From Platerodrilus igneus (Eukaryota; Arthropoda; Insecta; Coleoptera; Lycidae), in the NCBI GenBank assembly GCA_036346225.1, contig JARFIW010001670.1:2418001-2482000 (forward strand): 64,000 nt of DNA. The letters run 5' to 3'. The notes beneath the pieces were generated by a model. That model worked only from the letters and a program-made list of their open reading frames with translations. It had not been told where the DNA came from and did no database searches. The translations under genes and the position numbers were made by a program. This document shows positions 57,712 to 64,000 of this stretch, piece after piece (the stretch's first letter is position 1; each line of letters starts with the position of its first letter).

Positions 57712-58916
57712 AATAATTTGAGTTGAAGGTGGCTGACCTTGGTAGGTTTTGCCAGTATATAAAAAAATTATTAAATATAACTGATCAGATACTTTTACAT
57801 ACGATTTTAAGGGAGAGGTATTAAAATTATCCTTTTTTTTTTTTAAAATTTTGTACATGTTTTGTGAATAAAAATTCTAATTAGAAAAGAAAGATTTTGG
57901 ACCTTATATGAGTGTAAGCAAGTGATTATCCAGTAGTTATATTTTTTTATCTTAGACTTAATATATTGTTTGTAAAAGAAAAAGTCGTTGTAGCAATATT
58001 GGACACTACCTTTAGATTGTAATGTAGATATGGAAGTATTTTTGTTGACGTTTCATGTATAATATTGTTTCTTAGAGAAAGCTGTTGTGGATGTAGCAAT
58101 TATTATTTGAAAGATTATTTGTTAAAGAATATTTCATGCCATTATAAGTTTGATGCCCGATTCTAGTGGTTTTATTTTAAATTGAGCTGGCAAAATAATT
58201 AGCGCGACACTTTTACTAGAACCATCTACAACAGTGTTTATTGACGCCCAACGTCGGACATCTATAATTCACAGCAATGTATATTTGCTGTGGTCTGTAG
58301 TGAATCCAAATGAGCCCCAGGTTGGACGTCGATAAAAGTGATGTGGACTGAAGATACCCAATGTTGGCAGTCAATAAATGATGCTGTGGTCCGAAGTGGT
58401 TAATAAAAGTGTTGCTGTAATTATTTCTGCTAGCTCAATTTAACTTGTTCTGGGACCGAAGACCTAATGATGAGCTCAATTTAAATAAAACCACTAGAAT
58501 CAGACATTAGATTTATAATAACACGAAGTATTCCTGAATAAACAATTTTTAAAATAACGATTCTTACATCCATAAACGCTTTTCTCTAACAAATAATATC
58601 TAACATATAATCTCTGAAAAAACACTTTCATACAAACATTAGAATCTAAAAGTAGAGCCTAAAATTGCTACAACGGCTTTGCCTTACGAACAATGTTTTA
58701 AATGTAATGAAATAAAGCTTTTGAGTAGTCACTCTAATCTTAATTTTATCCATCAGTAACAGATTAATTAAATTTTATCATGTACAAAATTTGTCAACAT
58801 AAAATAGATAATTCTTAAAAAACTGACTTAAACGTATCTGATCAGTTAGGTTTAATATTTGTTTTTTATATAATGGCAAACCTCGCTACAGGCTGCCACC
58901 AGTCCATCGAATTATC
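57712..58916. mobile_element. Fold-back type element with long inverted arms
   Basis: The left arm (57712-58188) and right arm (58473-58916) are inverted, diverged copies along their whole length. Matching blocks include TAACTGATCAGATAC (left 57777-57792; inverted on the right near 58832-58850), GTTGTAGCAAT and GATTCTAGTGGTTTTATTT. The centre, about 285 bp, holds two to three units of CCAACGTCGGAC / TGGTCCGAAGTGG type sequence. No transposase is visible, so it is non-autonomous. The exact ends and target duplication are not clear. Confidence 0.7.
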
Positions 58917-60284
58917 AACACTCTCTACAAACCGCATCGTGCCGTTTGAAAGAGGATTAAACAACTGATCAACTTCCACTCGGTTATATATACAAACTTC
59001 CGGGTGACGTAGCACTCTAAAGTGATCACGATAAGTCTGATTCTTGCTCCCGATTTTTCTAATTGGTTGTTTTTCGGAGGTGTGTAATGCAACATTTAAA
59101 AATTGCTGTTTTTCGACCTCAGCTAATTAATTGACGTCGTCCCTTATCTTATCAATATTTAAGATTTATGGCTGCATTTTTATGTTATCCTTACGACTTT
59201 ATCTTTTAACTCGCCTTAATTGGAAGTGCATTTAGATTCTTTATCTTATTGTTTTTACGGTATTTGATCATTCACCATCTGTTCTAAGTTTTGGATTTTT
59301 GTAGAAGTTCAGTGAACACGTTTTTAATTGAAATACAGTTTTCTAGTTTCTTTGAATATTGACTGATATTTTAAATGAATACGTTTTTATACCCACGTAT
59401 GTTTGACATGAAGAGGGAAACGCAATTAAATATTATCCACAAATGAATACTTTTTGGATGAAGTCCTTTAAAAAACCTCCTCTTACGCGCAGAATAAATA
59501 ATTATTATTATCTAAAAATACTATTATTTTTTTATTATGAATAAATATTCCTTCAAACGCGGATTTGTGTATTAATAATTCAATATACTGAGCGTTTTAA
59601 CAAACACGCTTCTCTATCAAAATGAATATTTGCATAATTCAAATTTTTTCTAAAATTTCTCCAAATCTTCTTGCGTTTGCGGCGTCGTATGTAAACGTAT
59701 GTAAACTTTTGATTTTCACTAACCACATCGATATATTAACAACAAAACTTTGACAATTTATATGATTGATACTAGACAAATGTAACTGGTCACTATTTTT
59801 ATCAATAATACTTAAATTTTGTTTGTAAGCACTTGTAGAGCTTCATTCACGGCAATCTCTCCTACAAGAACTTTTGTTGCCTTCTTTTTGTTATTTTCAA
59901 GGGTCGTCTATAACAAGTTTGTCTGGATATTATAATACTGCTTTTGCTTCTTGATTTTGAATCAAAACTTACAAACTGGATCTGATTTTAGATTCTTTTT
60001 AAAATTAGGTAGTTGCAGATAAATTTTTTGCAGTTTTAGATAAAATTTGGTATAGTACAAGTGGAGCAACGGTATCTTTTATTACTGAATTATTAAGTTT
60101 ACAATATATTTAAAAAAAATAATGTTATACTTTATTACTTGAATTATTTTTACACAAACAAAATTTTAAAATATTATACTCAATTACAAATGACTATCGT
60201 GAAATCTACTATACAGAGTGCGTACATATTTAGATAATCCATCCAAATCTAATATTTATATATTCTTATCTCATATATAGTTAA
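58917..60284. other. No gene seen
   Basis: AT-rich sequence. No repeats or coding homology recognised. Confidence 0.45.
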
Positions 60285-60320
60285 TGTAACCTGAACGCGT
60301 TACACCCCCCCTTCTTACAT
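60285..60320 (-). repeat. Possible LTR boundary with purine tract
   Basis: On the minus strand a G run is followed at once by TGTAACGCG, the same junction (purine tract, then TGTAAC) that precedes the 3' LTRs of elements A to D. If real, an LTR remnant would extend leftward. No matching LTR copy is seen in the window. Confidence 0.25.
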
Positions 60321-60469
60321 ACGAGATTTTTTAAAAAAAAAAAACCTTCTGCCCTAGTATCCCTCTTGTCATTTCAGTTCAAGTACTACGTCACTTGTCC
60401 GCAAATTTGTCAAATAAAGAAAATAGAACATAAAGTATAAAAGCAAATTGTAGTTAAATCTTAAAAGAA

Positions 60470-61200
60470 GTAACAGTGGAAATGCAGCTGAAGCTGCAAG
60501 GTCTCGAAATGGGTTTTTCTATTCTATAAGAGAATAGAATACCCACAGGGGTTAGGCCCTTCATCCCCTAATGCTGAATTGTTAGAATAGTACTTCCTGA
60601 AAATTGGAAACAGCTATGTCCCTTAGTCAAGTATTACCCCAACTCTCTGGGCGTAATTTACGACTGAACGATTGACAAGAAAGTTCCTGTGCAAATCGAC
60701 CCCAGCTACCACTCTCTCTTTTCCCTCTATATTATCCTACCCTTGAAAACCCCTTCCCAAATAAATCCCTCTGGGAGGTCTAACAAAGGACTTCTAACAG
60801 GACAAACTGTCGCGATGGCGATGGACCGAATTACTATCGTGACATCGATAAAGCCCCGAACCCAACGTCCAACGGTAATATTGTTTGGGGAAAGACCCAT
60901 TAAAACCAAAAAGTAGTAATAATATATTTAAAGGGAATTGGAAGATAGGGTACAAAGACAAGTGTTGTCACAAAATAGAAAAAAGCCTGTATTGTCAGGA
61001 AAATGTAGCTAACAGAAGTCGGATGAAACCGTCAATTTCAGGGAGAATCCAGGGTGAATAGTCAAGGAAGGGTAAGTTAGTGTTATCGCGAGACTGTTCC
61101 GAAATGAGAAATCTAGGCGGTTGATAGCTGGATAGGAGTAAAATATCTTCAAGGCAAAATATCAGGAAAGGCAAAAAAAAGTGTGGTTTCGACCTACATG
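60470..61200 (+). other. GC-richer block, possible LINE 5' region
   Basis: Base composition rises here, and a 75-residue frame (60689-60916) is basic at its end (RPIKTKK). The block reads like the 5' part of an insect LINE, with GGGGTTAGGCCC and CTCTGGGCGTAA phrases, but I cannot identify a domain. It has no repeat partner in the window. Confidence 0.3.
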
Positions 61201-63185
61201 TTTGTGAAGTTCATTCAGTGCGTATGTCTAAGCCAAAATCAAAATTCCTATTATAAAAATAAAAAACACGCCAGGTTAGTAAAGTACACTCAATTAAACA
61301 ATAATATCCCAAAAAAATTATACTAACTAAACTATTGACCTATCCTATGTCTCAACTTAAAATGTTTTAATCTAACTTCTTGTTTACATTTTTATTACAA
61401 ATCCCGTTCGGTTTTAAATTCTTCCCTTGTCAAATCCTTCGGAATTGACCTATATCATTACTAATTCACACATCTGTATAAAAACTTTGTCAACTATCAT
61501 GATAACCCTAAAAATATAAGTACCTATGCGTCCAAGAAGAAGTCCAATTCTATTTTCAATAAAAGGTACACATATCGATTTATAGTTAATGCAACGCGAA
61601 AGCTTTGTAAATTTTCCTTCACCAATTAACTTAAAAATAATACATTGTTACGGTAACTTTTAGAAATAGAGCGATTCTGCATTAAATTGCAACGACCCTA
61701 ATTGAAAACGTTAATCTAACGTCTTTTTATGTTATTCTCAAATTATACAAACTTAACAAATACGTCCTCAATATGTGGAATATATCCTATAACCATTTAT
61801 CAATTCGTTAAAAAAAACAAGCATTTGCTACTTCTAAACACTTTAAATTCTTTGAAATATTTGCTCTTCAAACGACTTTAAATAATGTCTCGTTCCTTGA
61901 AATACGCTTTTGTTATTTCAAATAGTTATTCGTCTAAATATTTGCTAGGGTAAACCACTTCTAACACTACGAAGCTCGCCTTTAGCAATTCTTCGTAAAA
62001 CATTCTAACCGCTGCTTGTTATTTCAACAATCAATTCGTTGAAACAAGCAAACATTTTGCTCATTAAATACCTTAATGGTTTGTTATCGGGGCGTTTACC
62101 GTGAAGTTCTACTTTATTATATCTACACACGTTCGGCCGCTCAAATTTTATAGGTAATAACGTTCCTCCTCATTAAGTTATTCCGAGTGTATTGGTAGCG
62201 TGGATCAATAATCATACAAACCTCTATTCTTTTCTAAAAGTCAGGCAACGTTATCTGCTTGACAGTATTTCTGGTGGTATAACTCGCAGGAATGCTTTAA
62301 AATGTATTTTGATTCCCCATTATGACAACGAAATTCAATGGACTTAATTATCGTATTTTGTTTTTTTTATTGATTGTTTTCTACGAAAGGTTTTGCCGTT
62401 GTCTGGGGCATATTTTTATTTACTTTCGAAGAATCTTTAACAATATATGCTGGTAATGGTTCTTTGTTACATACCTCATCGTTTTCAAAGCTGTATAAGC
62501 AAACGTCGTTTGACTTTTGGAAAACTCTTTTATTGATTCGACTTTGCTTTCTTACTTCGTCGTGCTCTTATTATTTCGACTTCGTTCCTTTACTGTTATA
62601 CAACGTCCTTAGAGGGTTGTAAATTCTCGTTTTTAAAATGCGTTTGTGCTAGTACAGTGTTGTTAATTTGTTCCAGCCCCCTACCCAGCCGTAGACGAAT
62701 ACAGCCGCATTTCCTGAGATGGTAGCAAAAAGAAGATAGCTCCAGGTATAATGCATTTATCTGTTTGCTTTATTTTGTGTTGTTGTTTTGAAAGATACAC
62801 ATTCTTTTGATTGATTTTGCAATAAATTGCAGACAGACGTTAGTGCACGCTCACAACACGAACCACTGAATCTCGGTAAAATAAGACATACAATTAGAAA
62901 TCTCTCAATTGTATAAATAGAAACATGTTAAAAAATGTTTTCCAATTCCCAAATTATTGAATTTATTTAAATTTCACCAATAAAAATTAATCAGCTGATT
63001 TCACGTTAAGCGTATTGGCTATCTTAGAAAAGTCGATCCCAGGTCGCAACACAAATTGAAGGCAATCATTCTTTTAAACTTTAAAAATTTTTGCTTAGTG
63101 TACTCAAACAAAATATTTCAAACATCAATAAATCAAAGTAACCTTCAATTTATGTCATAAACGTCAAACTTGAAGTTTTTATTAT
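61201..63185. other. No recognised gene
   Basis: AT-rich. AATTCGTT followed by AAACAAGCA phrases near 61804 recur in altered form near 62034. A hydrophobic frame at 62374-62622 has no family signature. Nothing else can be supported. Confidence 0.4.
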
Positions 63186-63187
63186 TT

Positions 63188-63269
63188 TGACAACGATCCT
63201 AGGTCATGGATCGAAACGTAAATAAAGATCATTTTAAAAACTATGAGTGGTTTAATTCCCAAAGAAGCT
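63188..63269 (+). repeat. Penelope-like tail unit, single copy
   Basis: Contains CATGGATCGAAACGTAAATA, then AAGATCA, and ends GAGTGGTTTAATTCCC and AAGAAG. It is a single copy of the unit that forms the inverted pair at 31679-31816. The upstream bases ACAACGATCC may be a worn hammerhead core. Confidence 0.6.
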
Positions 63270-64000
63270 TAAGAAGAACACTATGTACTTATTTTCATAA
63301 ATAGCTATCGAAAATTTTAATGCGTTTAGAGCGCTTTTCTACTATTTGCTTTTTACTGTATAAATTAATGTGAACGTTAACAATTGGCTGTTTAAAATTT
63401 TACAGCAAATTTTTACTTACTATATTATTATTTTGTTATTTCTTGTACATATTTACGGTTGGAACATATTATAGGTATGCTGGTATTTAGATAGTAAGAT
63501 TTTATTCGTGATACTTTTAAATGTGTAGACCTATACTATGCAATATATAAATTGGCGCTTTTTGTACATCACGTTGTGACGAAAAATTACGTAAATGTGT
63601 TTTCGAGGATAAATATTTCTTTGGGACTATATGTTTTCGTAATATAGTTCTTTGTTACTGAGGTTTCTAATTCCCTTATTTCTAGGTCACTCATTCCACT
63701 TTACGACGCTTTTGAGCTAGCCCAAACTCTGATCCTCGTGGAGTTCGATTCTACGACTCTGTTCCTGCGTTTTGTTGCGGTATTCCGTGTAGACAATTTT
63801 CTCTACTTACGGTGCTGCGTTCTTTCTTGCATGCATGGAATACAGTAACAACATTTCTTGTTTATATTTTTATTATGCATCCGATGTATACAGCAGCCAG
63901 TCACAGAGTTGCCATGTCTTTTCCCCTACACACCTTGGTTTCGGCTGAAACAGGTAAAATCCACTCCTTGCTTTTCAATCATCACATTTCTTACATGTGG
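63270..64000. other. No gene seen
   Basis: AT-rich at first and more mixed toward the end. No coding or repeat signal recognised; an element may begin near the window edge but cannot be judged. Confidence 0.4.

Noticed and set aside
62374..62622. Hydrophobic 82-residue frame as a possible membrane protein
   Set aside because: Composition follows from TTT-rich DNA. There is no conserved motif or supporting neighbour.

Overview
This is AT-rich eukaryotic DNA, almost certainly from an insect (a beetle would fit). That assignment is inference, based on the mix of transposable-element families and a fragment of a metazoan USP16/USP45-type deubiquitinase. I see no intact host gene. The window is a graveyard and nursery of mobile elements, mostly one element beside or inside another.

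Four related Ty3/gypsy LTR retrotransposons dominate. Element A (1-5603, plus strand; its left end is outside the window) keeps RT, RNase H and integrase but has lost PBS, gag, protease and the RT N-terminus. Element B (10495-17947, minus strand, ATAT target duplication) keeps gag, zinc knuckle and integrase but lacks protease, RT and RNase H. Element C (22587-30293, plus strand, ATGT duplication) keeps gag, zinc knuckle, a relic protease and the integrase C-terminus. Element D (38004-46328, minus strand, AATG duplication) keeps every module from gag to integrase, broken by frameshifts. B, C and D share a Lys-tRNA-like primer site next to the 5' LTR. All four LTRs begin TGTAA and end in or close to TTACA, with a purine tract before the 3' LTR. 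A, B, C and D also carry short stem-loops in non-coding internal DNA that are not conserved in sequence between elements; in B they form tandem units with paired base changes.

Non-LTR and Penelope-like material fills much of the rest. A minus-strand LINE with an APE endonuclease spans about 46515-49400, and a related 3' piece at 37440-38003 is cut by element D. Penelope-like copies with GIY-YIG endonuclease lie at 9485-10490, 20102-21800 and 55153-56250. The last forms a 268-bp head-to-head palindrome and ends in a sequence that folds as a hammerhead ribozyme. A second RT lineage with a restriction-like endonuclease tail (52530-55153) abuts that palindrome and is followed on the minus strand by a broken USP16/45 fragment (50712-52508).

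Smaller items are two hAT-like transposase relics (5890-7137), tRNA-derived SINE-like units (8555-8710 and 36787-36860), a large fold-back element with arms of about 450 bp (57712-58916), several degenerate minisatellites and AT microsatellites. Differences between the paired LTRs are largely homopolymer-length changes. This suggests recent insertions, and that some frameshifts may be assembly errors rather than decay.
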